Origin: Flavobacteriaceae bacterium
Lineage (GTDB): Bacteria > Bacteroidota > Bacteroidia > Flavobacteriales > Flavobacteriaceae
Assembly: GCA_003533785.1 (NCBI GenBank)
Contig: DQCR01000031.1
Coordinates: forward strand, 17,045-81,044
Length of the DNA: 64,000 bases
Direction of reading: 5' to 3'
Part shown: positions 17,197-27,497 of the stretch, one piece after another
How the letters are laid out: each line of letters opens with the position of its first letter
How positions within the stretch are numbered: the first letter of the stretch is position 1
Position numbers and translations under genes: made by a program
Notes under the pieces: model-generated
Seen by the model: the letters and a program-made list of their open reading frames with translations, nothing else
Databases searched by the model: none
Told to the model about the DNA's origin: nothing

Positions 17197-18423
17197 GTGA
17201 ATAATCAAGAACTTCTTTCTATAGCAGAAGCCCATGGTTCCACCCTGTATGTCTATGATGCTTCTAAAATAAAATCGCAATATCAGCGATTATCCACGGC
17301 CTTTAGCAGCATAAAACAGCTGAAGGTCAATTATGCCATGAAGGCACTTTCCAATGTTTCTATTTTGACATATCTGAAAAGCCTCGGAAGTGGATTGGAT
17401 ACGGTATCACTCCAAGAAGTCCAGTTAGGTCTTCATGCAGGATTCCCCCCCGAGCGCATCATCTTTACTCCTAATGGTGTCTCGATGGATGAAATTGAAG
17501 CCGTTGTAGCCATTGGTGCACAAATAAATATCGACAACTTAGCGACCCTGGAAGAATTTGGCAATCGCCATCCCGAAGTTCCGGTATGCATACGAATTAA
17601 TCCACATGTCATGGCAGGCGGTAACAGTAATATTTCCGTTGGCCACATTGATTCCAAATTTGGGATTTCCATTCACCAGATTCCCCATACTCTCCGAATT
17701 GTAAAAAACACAGGGATGAATATCAATGGAGTGCATATGCATACTGGATCAGATATCTTGGATATTGAAGTGTTTCTCCACGCAGCAGAAATTCTATTTG
17801 ATATCGCTAAGCATTTTGATGCCTTGGAATTCATTGACTTTGGGAGTGGCTTTAAAGTTCCCTACAAATCGGGTGATATTGAAACAGATATTGAAGAATT
17901 GGGAGAAAAGTTGAGCGTTCGGTTTCATGCGTTTTGCAAAGAATATGGTCGAGAGTTGGCTTTGGCCTTTGAACCTGGAAAGTTCTTGGTAAGCGAAGCT
18001 GGCTATTTTATTACCCCCGTTAACGGAATTAAGCAGACTACGTCTACTGTATTTGCTCAAGTAGATAGCGGCTTCAATCACTTGATTCGCCCTATGCTAT
18101 ATGGTTCTTATCACGAAATCGAGAACCTTTCTAAGCCCGAAGGTAAAAAACGATTTTATTCGGTAGTGGGATACATTTGTGAAACAGATACTTTCGGTAA
18201 TAATCGTCAAATTGCTGAGATCAGTGAAGGAGATTATTTGGTCTTTAAAAATGCGGGAGCCTATTGTTTCAGTATGGCGAGTAATTACAATTCCCGTTTT
18301 CGTCCAGCCGAAGTACTCTGGCACGAAGGGACAGCTCATGTGATTCGCTCTCAAGAAAATTTTGAAGATTTACTGCAAAACCAAACACTTCTTGATTTTG
18401 ATAAAAAAGCAATCGAGGCCTAA
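17197..18423 (+). CDS. lysA: Diaminopimelate decarboxylase
   Basis: A 408-aa PLP enzyme catalysing meso-diaminopimelate to L-lysine. The N-terminal TIM-barrel domain has the PLP-lysine in NYAMKAL (near residue 48), SVGHIDSKFGI, and HMHTGSD. The phosphate-binding FIDFGSGFKVPY and EPGKFLV follow. The C-terminal domain carries GYICETDTFG with the active-site Cys contributed to the neighbouring subunit, and YCFSMASNYNSR. The start is GTG 17197; the overlapping ATG at 17195 is out of frame. Its stop interlocks by 4 nt with the stop of the convergent flavoprotein gene. Confidence 0.96.
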   Translation: MNNQELLSIAEAHGSTLYVYDASKIKSQYQRLSTAFSSIKQLKVNYAMKALSNVSILTYLKSLGSGLDTVSLQEVQLGLHAGFPPERIIFTPNGVSMDEIEAVVAIGAQINIDNLATLEEFGNRHPEVPVCIRINPHVMAGGNSNISVGHIDSKFGISIHQIPHTLRIVKNTGMNINGVHMHTGSDILDIEVFLHAAEILFDIAKHFDALEFIDFGSGFKVPYKSGDIETDIEELGEKLSVRFHAFCKEYGRELALAFEPGKFLVSEAGYFITPVNGIKQTTSTVFAQVDSGFNHLIRPMLYGSYHEIENLSKPEGKKRFYSVVGYICETDTFGNNRQIAEISEGDYLVFKNAGAYCFSMASNYNSRFRPAEVLWHEGTAHVIRSQENFEDLLQNQTLLDFDKKAIEA

Positions 18424-19379
18424 AGATCTATAGGTCCTATTTGTTGAAGACGAGCTAAAGTGGTATTGTAAGCGGAGAGCATTTCTTCAACAATAGCGGA
18501 AGCAGGAATAATCGTATCAATTAATGCGGCTACTTGACCAATCTCCAATTCACCTTCTTCAAGATCTCCTTCAAACATTCCTTTCTTTGCTCTGCCTTTA
18601 CCCAGCAGCTGTGCCAATATTTCGGGTTTTGCTCCCTCGGCATAATGCCTTTTTACTTGTTCATAAAACGAGTTCTTTAGCAAGCGAACAGGAGTCAGTT
18701 CTTTGAGCGTAAGCTCTGTACTTCCCTCTCCTGAGTCTATCACTTTCTTTTTAAAGGCTTCATGGCAGGAGGCTTCCAAGGAGGCGACAAAACGAGATCC
18801 TACTTGAACTGCCTCTGCTCCCAAAGCAAAAGCAGCCAACATGGCCTCACCCGTTGCAATTCCTCCTGCAGCAATCAAAGGTGCAGAAATTGATTTTCGC
18901 ACCAAAGGCAATAAAGTCATCGTGGTAGTTTCTTCTCTTCCGTTGTGTCCTCCAGCTTCAAATCCCTCAGCAACCACCCCGTCCACACCAGCTTCGATTG
19001 CTTTCAAAGCAAAAGATACAGAGCTGACAACATGAATAACAGTACAACCCCTGTCTTTTAAGAATGAGGTCCATAATCGGGGGTTTCCCGCAGACGTAAA
19101 TACAATCGGCACTTGTTCGCGAATTAGTACGTCAATTAGCAACTCCATCTCGGGATACAAAAGAGGGAGATTGACACCAAATGGCTTATTAGTAACAGCT
19201 TTCAGTTTTTGGATATGATTTTCTAAAGTTTCGGGGTGCATAGAGCCTGCTCCTAAAATACCAAGCCCTCCCGCTTCGCTGACTGCCGCAGCTAATCGCC
19301 AACCGCTTGCCCATACCATTCCCGCCTGAATCAAGGGATATTGGATACCAAAAAGTTGACAAATACGATTATTTCTCAT
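18420..19379 (-). CDS. Nitronate monooxygenase-like flavoprotein
   Basis: A 319-aa FMN-dependent TIM-barrel protein of the 2-nitropropane dioxygenase/NMO superfamily, which also holds FabK-type enoyl-ACP reductases. Visible are [16 protein letters not shown] (near 8-23), [13 protein letters not shown], the central [14 protein letters not shown], and the flavin-phosphate loops [10 protein letters not shown] and [11 protein letters not shown]. The catalytic His region typical of NMO is replaced by GHNGREET, so the exact reaction is open: nitronate oxidation or an enoyl reductase. ATG 19379 overlaps the mnmA TGA (ATGA), which fixes the start and couples the two genes. Confidence 0.85.
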   Translation of the reverse strand: MRNNRICQLFGIQYPLIQAGMVWASGWRLAAAVSEAGGLGILGAGSMHPETLENHIQKLKAVTNKPFGVNLPLLYPEMELLIDVLIREQVPIVFTSAGNPRLWTSFLKDRGCTVIHVVSSVSFALKAIEAGVDGVVAEGFEAGGHNGREETTTMTLLPLVRKSISAPLIAAGGIATGEAMLAAFALGAEAVQVGSRFVASLEASCHEAFKKKVIDSGEGSTELTLKELTPVRLLKNSFYEQVKRHYAEGAKPEILAQLLGKGRAKKGMFEGDLEEGELEIGQVAALIDTIIPASAIVEEMLSAYNTTLARLQQIGPIDL

Positions 19380-20575
19380 GCGATAGCTCCTGATCCTATC
19401 AATTCTCCTTCTTGATACCATGCTGCAAATTGGCCTGGAGTGATGGCCGACTGTAGTTTTTCAAACATTATATAAATACCTTGTTCAGTACAGTGTAATT
19501 CTGCCTTTTGGAGAGCTTGACGGTAGCGGATTCGTACTTGGTATGTTGTTGCAGAGTCACCTACAGACAATTGATGCTCTGGATTCACCCAATGAGTCTC
19601 CTTTGATTGGATAAATAACGCCTGTTGATATAAACCTGGATGCTCTTTACCTTGTCCCACAAAAAGGGTGTTTTCGGAAGTGTCTACGGCCAAAACAAAT
19701 AATGGTTCAGGGGTTCCTCCCACCGCAAGTCCTTTGCGTTGCCCAACGGTAAAGTAATGTGCTCCTCGGTGCTGCCCAACTTCAATCCCATCTAGGGCGG
19801 AATAGGCTCTTCTCGCTGCAAAATAGGCCCATCGTGCTTCTTCAGAATCAAAATGAGTTGGGGACTCCCTATAAGGTGAAAACTCTTCTGAAATTTCAAT
19901 AATGGGTCCTTCTTTGGGCTTTAATTGTTGTTGAAGAAAATCAGGTAAGCGAACTTTTCCAATAAAACACAAGCCTTGAGAGTCCTTTTTCTCAGCGGTT
20001 ATCAATCCTTGAGATTTAGCTATTTTCCGTACTTCGTCCTTTTTTAAACCTCCGATGGGGAAGAGTGTTTTAGAGAGTTGCTCTTGATTCAACTGACACA
20101 AGAAATAAGACTGATCCTTATTGGAGTCTGCGCCACTAATCAAGTGATATAGCGGATTCTGCTTATCATCATTACTGATTTCTTTTTGGCAATAATGCCC
20201 GGTTGCAACGAAATCGGCATCTAGAGAGAGGGCGATTTTTAAAAAAACATCAAATTTAATTTCACGATTGCACAAGATATCGGGGTTGGGAGTCCGTCCG
20301 CGTTCATACTCTGCAAACATATAGTCAACTATTCGCTCCTTATACTCTTTACTCAAGTCAACAGTTTGGAAAGCAATCCCCAACTTTTGTGCGACCAACA
20401 TAGCATCGTTACTATCCTCCAACCAAGGGCATTCTGCATCGATAGTAACCGATTCGTCATGCCAATTTTTCATAAACAATCCGATTACTTCGTACCCCTT
20501 TTCTTTGAGTAAATAGGCCGCAACGGAAGAATCTACTCCTCCTGATAAACCAACGACGACACGCTTCCCTTTCAT
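19376..20575 (-). CDS. mnmA: tRNA-specific 2-thiouridylase MnmA
   Basis: A 399-aa enzyme that adenylates and thiolates U34 of Lys, Glu and Gln tRNAs. The PP-loop [15 protein letters not shown] is at residues 9-23. Catalytic Cys candidates are in [14 protein letters not shown] (about residue 100) and GLCFIGK (about residue 200). The C-terminal domain has [13 protein letters not shown] and [10 protein letters not shown]. Full length. A TACTTTTA box ends 4 nt before the ATG, nearly identical in layout to that of yidC, so the transcript may lack a leader. Confidence 0.96.
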   Translation of the reverse strand: MKGKRVVVGLSGGVDSSVAAYLLKEKGYEVIGLFMKNWHDESVTIDAECPWLEDSNDAMLVAQKLGIAFQTVDLSKEYKERIVDYMFAEYERGRTPNPDILCNREIKFDVFLKIALSLDADFVATGHYCQKEISNDDKQNPLYHLISGADSNKDQSYFLCQLNQEQLSKTLFPIGGLKKDEVRKIAKSQGLITAEKKDSQGLCFIGKVRLPDFLQQQLKPKEGPIIEISEEFSPYRESPTHFDSEEARWAYFAARRAYSALDGIEVGQHRGAHYFTVGQRKGLAVGGTPEPLFVLAVDTSENTLFVGQGKEHPGLYQQALFIQSKETHWVNPEHQLSVGDSATTYQVRIRYRQALQKAELHCTEQGIYIMFEKLQSAITPGQFAAWYQEGELIGSGAIA

Positions 20576-20579
20576 AAGG

Positions 20580-20587
20580 TAAAAGTA
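20580..20587 (-). promoter_or_regulatory. Putative -7 box of mnmA
   Basis: On the minus strand TACTTTTA, then CCTT, then ATG: a 4-nt spacing. It closely matches yidC (TATCTTTA, CCTA, ATG). Confidence 0.35.
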
Positions 20588-20608
20588 GGGAAGAAAATAG
20601 AAATGAAT

Positions 20609-22438
20609 TTATTTTTTACCCCGGGCACGTTGTTGTTTTTCTGCTTCCTGCATGGCTTTCTGTAATCGAGCCGAAAAACCACCCGACTTTTTAGGCTTTT
20701 TCTTGTTTTCCTCAATCTGTGCATGAATTTTATCATTATCAACGATGAAGTTTTTAATGACGAGCATCAGGACGATAGTAATCAAGTTTGAAATAAAGTA
20801 GTACAAACTCAATCCACTAGCGTAATTGTTAAAGAAAAACAGCATCATCAATGGCATGAGATACATGATGACTTTCATATTGGGCATGCCGGGTTGTTGC
20901 GGCATTGCCTGCTGTCCTGTTGTCATTTGAGTGTAGAAGAAAATAGCTACCGATGCGAGAATTGGGAATAAGCTCACATGATCTCCATAAAACGGAATTG
21001 AAAAAGGAAGATCCAAAACCGAGTCATAAGAAGACAAGTCATCGGCCCAAAGGAATGATTTTTGTCGAAGGGTAAACGCAACGGGGAAGAAGGTAAACAA
21101 GGCAAAAAAGACTGGCATTTGGAGCAAGGCGGGCACACAACCCGACATCGGATTGACTCCTGCTTTCCCATACAGACTCATGGTTTCTTGTTGTTTTTTA
21201 ACCGCATTGTCCTTGTGTTTGGCATTTATTTCTTCTACCTCAGGACGTAGCACTTTCATTTTAATTTGGGAAACATAGGCTTTGTAGGTTACTGGTGACA
21301 TCGCCAATCGCACGAGAATAGTCAACACAATAATAGCAATCCCAGTAGGAAAGAAAGTACCTAAAAAAGAGAATAAAGGAAGGAATATAAACCGATTGAT
21401 CCACCCAAAAATTCCCCAACCCAAGGGGACAGAATCTTCCAAGCCCAAATTGTAGCTTTTCAGAGTTTTAAAGTCCGTTGGCCCAAAATACCATTGAAAA
21501 GCATTGGAAAATTCGCCATTAGTCTGGAGTGCTAATGGAATAGAGGCTTTGAAATTTTTAGTGAATTTTTCCTCAAGACTTTCCTCTTGTGACAAATCAT
21601 CTGAGGTCAATTCCACTCGATCCAAAGGCGTTTCACTAATGAGTATTGCACTAAAAAAATGTTGTCGGAAAGAGACCCATTGAACGCCATCCACTGTTTC
21701 TTCGTCGGAACCCGAAATCCCCAATTCGTCTACTTTCCTTTCGCGATGTTGATAGGAGAGCTCGGTATAACGATTTTCGTAATCCAAGCTTTTTGAATTT
21801 CTAAAGGCTTGCGAACTCCATTGCAATTGGGCTCCCTCTGTCCTAAGGTAAGCACCCAAGCCAGTAGAGCGAATCTGAAAGTCAATGAGGTAAGAGGAGG
21901 GGTTGATGATATAATCCATAACCAACTGCATGCCAGAATTGGCCCCAGAAGTTAATGTTAACACCTCTGTATCCCCTTGCTTGGTCAGAGTCGGAGTAAA
22001 ATAAAAATCACGGCTATTGAGTACCCGTCCATCTCGAAGGGGTATTTCAATATTTAATTCTGTATTGTTATCGGCAATCAATTGGAGAGGCTCCGACTGA
22101 TAATTCTCAAATTCTGTCAACTGAACTTTAATCAAATTTCCTCCTTTAGAGTCGACTTGAACTAGAAGTTTATCAGATCGGAGTGTTTGGATTTCATTTG
22201 GGCGCTCTTGCATGAAAGCCGCCAAATCACCATAGGTGTTTTGAAGAACAATTTGAGCTATGGAATCATTGACAACAGTTGATGGGGCACCTTTGGGGGT
22301 TGCTAATTCGGTTGTATCCATAGAAGTGTCTTGGGAAACACCCTCTTGAGGTTGATTCTGATACAACATCCACGTGAGTATTATGGCAATCAATATGAAG
22401 CCAATGAACTGGTACGGATCAAATTTTCTTTCTTCCAT
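20609..22438 (-). CDS. yidC: Membrane protein insertase YidC
   Basis: A 609-aa Oxa1-family insertase working alone or with SecYEG. An N-terminal signal-anchor helix (FIGFILIAIILTWMLY, 11-26) is followed by a large periplasmic P1 domain (about 60-340). The conserved core has five helices, starting at residue 360 with LFSFLGTFFPTGIAIIVLTI, and includes VNPMSGCVPALLQMPVFFAL and the late YASGLSLYYFISN. The C-terminal tail is Lys/Arg-rich, as in ribosome-binding homologues. It is 16 nt after pyrG in the same direction but has a -7-like box 4 nt from its ATG. Confidence 0.97.
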   Translation of the reverse strand: MEERKFDPYQFIGFILIAIILTWMLYQNQPQEGVSQDTSMDTTELATPKGAPSTVVNDSIAQIVLQNTYGDLAAFMQERPNEIQTLRSDKLLVQVDSKGGNLIKVQLTEFENYQSEPLQLIADNNTELNIEIPLRDGRVLNSRDFYFTPTLTKQGDTEVLTLTSGANSGMQLVMDYIINPSSYLIDFQIRSTGLGAYLRTEGAQLQWSSQAFRNSKSLDYENRYTELSYQHRERKVDELGISGSDEETVDGVQWVSFRQHFFSAILISETPLDRVELTSDDLSQEESLEEKFTKNFKASIPLALQTNGEFSNAFQWYFGPTDFKTLKSYNLGLEDSVPLGWGIFGWINRFIFLPLFSFLGTFFPTGIAIIVLTILVRLAMSPVTYKAYVSQIKMKVLRPEVEEINAKHKDNAVKKQQETMSLYGKAGVNPMSGCVPALLQMPVFFALFTFFPVAFTLRQKSFLWADDLSSYDSVLDLPFSIPFYGDHVSLFPILASVAIFFYTQMTTGQQAMPQQPGMPNMKVIMYLMPLMMLFFFNNYASGLSLYYFISNLITIVLMLVIKNFIVDNDKIHAQIEENKKKPKKSGGFSARLQKAMQEAEKQQRARGKK

Positions 22439-22442
22439 TAGG

Positions 22443-22450
22443 TAAAGATA
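22443..22450 (-). promoter_or_regulatory. Putative -7 box of yidC
   Basis: On the minus strand TATCTTTA, then CCTA, then ATG: a 4-nt spacing. It lies in the pyrG-yidC gap, allowing yidC transcription independent of pyrG. Confidence 0.35.
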
Positions 22451-22454
22451 GTTT

Positions 22455-24080
<1,626 letters not shown>

Positions 24081-24097
24081 TTAAAACCTACCGGGCT

Positions 24098-24105
24098 CAA
24101 AAATA
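24098..24105 (-). promoter_or_regulatory. Putative -7 box of pyrG
   Basis: On the minus strand TATTTTTG, 29 nt before the ATG, leaving a leader of about 25 nt. Confidence 0.35.
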
Positions 24106-24138
24106 CAAAATCTAAAACAGCCTATTGTAGCTTTTGAG

Positions 24139-25872
24139 TTATTTCTTTAATACAATTATCGAATCTTCACGATACTGTAATAAATAAATACCTTTGTTGA
24201 TATATGATCCGTTGGGCTGGGGTTTGTAATCAAATCGACTTTCAACATAATCTGTCTCACCCAAACTTGATCCTTCTGCAAGATTACCTTTCCGCGTCAT
24301 TCGTAATAACAAATCCAAAGTCAAATCATAGCCACGTTTTGCTTCTTTAGAAGGATACATCCCAAAACGATTTAGAAAGCGTTCGGCCATGAGGCCTTCG
24401 TCAAATAGTTGAGGATGATAGCCCGAGGTGAAGGTGAAAGCCAGAGAGGCAAAGGTTGCTGCAGAAATATTCGGGTCCTCATAGGCAGCTCCACGATAGG
24501 TGGTAAATAATTGAATGGGACGGCTGGGTGAAATCTTACCACTGAGTTGGGAACTAATGCTCGATATTAAAGAAAAATTTTCAGATTCTAAGATAATTTT
24601 ATTGGGTATGCTATCTAGCAAAAGAGAATCCATCAATTCAGAATCTAAATATCCTCCCTGCTCTGGTCGAAATTGAATGGCAAATGGATACCGTTCTTGA
24701 AGCATTTTTTCAACCTCTCTGTTTAGAGAGTCGGCAACTATGACAATATTTTCTTCTTCACTGAGCACGTTATCCAGATGCTTCAACATTCGATCCCTAA
24801 GTTGCTTTTTGGGAGGGATACTTTGGTAAACATTCGGACGCATATGCACTTCTTTATACGAGAGTGGAGCTACCTTAGGAACCTTACTTAGCTTGGGTAG
24901 GGCAGAAATAAAATCGAAATTTTTGGGTATCAATGGTCCAATAATTACGTCTTGTTGAGATAGAAGTGAATTCTGCATGAGTTGTACCAACTTCGCTTTT
25001 CGATTTTGGGTATCAAAGACCGTGAGTTCGGAAGCTATCCCTTGTTCTGACAAAACTTCCATAGCCAGACGAGTACCCGAATAAAAATCAAAAGACAAGC
25101 TACTGAGGTTTCGTTTTTTAAAAAATTCTCTAGTCTTTTCTATGGAATCCAATTCCAAAGAATTCACCTTAAAGGGCAAAAGTAAACCTACTCTCAGGGA
25201 TCGATCAAGGGGGTTAAGGGAGTCGAATAAATTTATTTTCTGGACCAACAGATCATCTTGAATTTTCAAGTCTCCAGAAAATTCTAACGGCACCTTAAGA
25301 ACCATTCCTGCTTGTAGTCCTTTAGCAATTAACTCGGGATTCAGTGAGTCCAATATGCCCTGGGAAACACCTAATTTTTTTTCAATTCGATAGTAGCCTT
25401 CCTTGGGCAAAACGGTATAATAATTATAGGCTGGAGTAGGCGCTACCAAAGAATCTTTTGTGCTGATAGGGAGTTGCAGTATTTGACCGGCTTTTAAGCC
25501 GTTTTTCAGCGAAGGATTCAATGCTTCTAATTCCTGAATTGTTATACCATAGGTATAGGCAATTCTCCATTTTGTTGCTTTGGGCGGAACCAAATAAGAT
25601 TCTGTATCTACTGATGGCGCTTCAATCACCATCACAGGAGATTCGAAAACAGGTATTCGGAGCATCATTTTTCGTTTCAATCCAACCCTTTCAAGGGTGG
25701 GATTATAAACTTTTATTTGCTCAATGCTTATCTCGTATTGTTGTGCTAGACCAAACAAGGTCTCTTTTTTCTTGACTTTATGCGTGATAAACCGATCTGG
25801 AATTCTCGTGTCTTGCGCTCGTAATGCAAGCATGCTCAAGAGGAGCAAGAGCAACAACCCATACTTTTTCAT
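24139..25872 (-). CDS. LysM x3 plus PBP1-fold envelope protein
   Basis: A 577-aa exported protein. A signal peptide (KKYGLLLLLLLSMLALRAQ, 2-20) is followed by three LysM-like units at about 30-75, 92-137 and 148-195; for example KKKETLFGLAQQYEIS and the NPTLERVGLKRKMMLRIP end of unit 1. From about 225 the protein resembles type 1 periplasmic binding proteins: RVGLLLPFKVNS, FYSGTRLAMEVL, VIGPLIPKNFDFIS, ENIVIVADS and GYHPQLFDEG. LysM binds peptidoglycan; PBP1 folds sense ligands, and in LpoA such a fold activates a penicillin-binding protein. A cell-wall sensing or regulatory role is my inference. It lies 19 nt after guaA with its own -7-like box. Confidence 0.82.
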   Translation of the reverse strand: MKKYGLLLLLLLSMLALRAQDTRIPDRFITHKVKKKETLFGLAQQYEISIEQIKVYNPTLERVGLKRKMMLRIPVFESPVMVIEAPSVDTESYLVPPKATKWRIAYTYGITIQELEALNPSLKNGLKAGQILQLPISTKDSLVAPTPAYNYYTVLPKEGYYRIEKKLGVSQGILDSLNPELIAKGLQAGMVLKVPLEFSGDLKIQDDLLVQKINLFDSLNPLDRSLRVGLLLPFKVNSLELDSIEKTREFFKKRNLSSLSFDFYSGTRLAMEVLSEQGIASELTVFDTQNRKAKLVQLMQNSLLSQQDVIIGPLIPKNFDFISALPKLSKVPKVAPLSYKEVHMRPNVYQSIPPKKQLRDRMLKHLDNVLSEEENIVIVADSLNREVEKMLQERYPFAIQFRPEQGGYLDSELMDSLLLDSIPNKIILESENFSLISSISSQLSGKISPSRPIQLFTTYRGAAYEDPNISAATFASLAFTFTSGYHPQLFDEGLMAERFLNRFGMYPSKEAKRGYDLTLDLLLRMTRKGNLAEGSSLGETDYVESRFDYKPQPNGSYINKGIYLLQYREDSIIVLKK

Positions 25873-25876
25873 GCCC

Positions 25877-25884
25877 TAAATATA
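25877..25884 (-). promoter_or_regulatory. Putative -7 box of the LysM gene
   Basis: On the minus strand TATATTTA, then GGGC, then ATG: a 4-nt spacing in the guaA-LysM gap. Confidence 0.3.
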
Positions 25885-25891
25885 TCAAAAA

Positions 25892-27421
25892 CTATTCCCA
25901 TTCAATGGTTGCTGGGGGTTTGGAACTGATGTCGTAGACCACTCGATTGACTCCCGGTACTTTATTGATAATTTGGTTGGATATATCCTGCAGAAAAGCG
26001 TAAGGCAGATCAACCCAGTCTGCGGTCATCCCATCGGTAGATTCTACTGCACGCAAGGCGACACATTTCTCATAGGTGCGCTCATCCCCCATTACGCCTA
26101 CCGACTGAACAGGCAATAGCATAGCACCTGCTTGCCATATCTTATCATAAAGACCTTCTTTCTTAAGGCCTTGGATAAAAAGCGCATCTACTTCTTGAAG
26201 CATTTTAACTTTTTCAGCAGTAATGTCTCCTAAAATTCGAATCCCCAACCCAGGGCCGGGGAAAGGATGTCGTCCTAAAATCTCAGGTGCTATATTCAGA
26301 CTTTTTCCTACGCGCCGTACTTCATCTTTGAACAACATACGAAGGGGTTCCACAATTTTTAATTGCATATAGTCGGGAAGACCGCCTACATTATGGTGGG
26401 ATTTGATCGTGACAGAGGGGCCATTGACCGAGACCGATTCGATAACGTCGGGATAGATGGTTCCTTGCCCCAGCCATGCAGCGCCAGCGATTTCTTTAGA
26501 CTCCGTATCGAACACATCAATGAAGGTTTTTCCAATTATTTTTCGTTTCTGCTCGGGATCGGTGACCCCTTCTAAGGCTGCTAGGAAAAGGGCGCTCGTA
26601 TCCACGCCTTTCACATTGAGTCCCATTCCTTCGTATTGCTGTAATACTTGACTGAACTCGCCTTTACGCAACAGACCGTTATTGACAAATATGCAATTCA
26701 GTTGGGTGCCGATAGCGTGATGCAATAAAATTGCAGCAACTGTTGAATCTACCCCACCCGATAGGCCTAGAATTACTTTTTCATCTCCAATTTGATTTCG
26801 CAATTCTTGAACTGTCATTTCAACAAACGAATCGGGAGTCCAATCGGAAGCGACCCCAGCAATCTTATTAATAAAGTTTTCCAAAATTTGTTTTCCATCG
26901 GTGCTGTGGTAGACTTCGGGATGGAATTGCAGGGCATAAGTAGCTTCTCCCGCTATTTGATAGGCTGCATGGGTTACGTCTTCGGTACTTGCCAATAATA
27001 TCCCTCTCTCCGGTAGTTTTTCAATGGTGTCACTGTGGCTCATCCATACTTGACTATCGCCAGGCACGTTTTCAAAAAGCGGATTCTTACTATCGATGTA
27101 AGACAAGCGAGCTCTTCCATACTCCCGGCTATTGGAGGGACTCACTTTGCCTCCCGAAAAATGAGCCAAGTATTGTGCGCCATAACAAACTCCTAATACT
27201 GGTTTTTTGCCTCGTATTTCTGACAAATCAGGATGCAAGGCATCATCAGAGCGAACCGAAAAAGGGGATCCCGACAGGATGACTGCCTTAAAATCAGCCA
27301 AGCTTTTTGGAATCTTGTTGAAGGGGTGAATTTCGCAGTATGTGTTTAGCTCCCGAACCCGACGGGCAATCAATTGGGTGTACTGTGAACCGAAATCGAG
27401 AATGAGTACTTTTTCTTGCAT
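25892..27421 (-). CDS. guaA: GMP synthase (glutamine-hydrolysing)
   Basis: A 509-aa enzyme converting XMP to GMP. The N-terminal class I amidotransferase has [18 protein letters not shown], the nucleophile in GVCYGAQY (near residue 77) and FHPEVYHS. The ATP pyrophosphatase domain carries [14 protein letters not shown] near residue 225. The dimerisation domain ends in the family-typical [10 protein letters not shown] place the start at 27421, where the family begins; the frame stays open to 27442 but that extension encodes the -7 box TATTTTTG, only 3 nt from the chosen ATG. The message may therefore be leaderless. Confidence 0.97.
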   Translation of the reverse strand: MQEKVLILDFGSQYTQLIARRVRELNTYCEIHPFNKIPKSLADFKAVILSGSPFSVRSDDALHPDLSEIRGKKPVLGVCYGAQYLAHFSGGKVSPSNSREYGRARLSYIDSKNPLFENVPGDSQVWMSHSDTIEKLPERGILLASTEDVTHAAYQIAGEATYALQFHPEVYHSTDGKQILENFINKIAGVASDWTPDSFVEMTVQELRNQIGDEKVILGLSGGVDSTVAAILLHHAIGTQLNCIFVNNGLLRKGEFSQVLQQYEGMGLNVKGVDTSALFLAALEGVTDPEQKRKIIGKTFIDVFDTESKEIAGAAWLGQGTIYPDVIESVSVNGPSVTIKSHHNVGGLPDYMQLKIVEPLRMLFKDEVRRVGKSLNIAPEILGRHPFPGPGLGIRILGDITAEKVKMLQEVDALFIQGLKKEGLYDKIWQAGAMLLPVQSVGVMGDERTYEKCVALRAVESTDGMTADWVDLPYAFLQDISNQIINKVPGVNRVVYDISSKPPATIEWE

Positions 27422-27424
27422 GAA

Positions 27425-27432
27425 CAAAAATA
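27425..27432 (-). promoter_or_regulatory. Putative -7 box of guaA
   Basis: On the minus strand TATTTTTG, then TTC, then ATG: a 3-nt spacing. The layout is the same as at recR. Confidence 0.4.
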
Positions 27433-27497
27433 GGTAATTCACTTAGGGTTCCTAAATCATTCTTTCGCTTTTTTTTCCCAATTAATTGTTGAAAATT

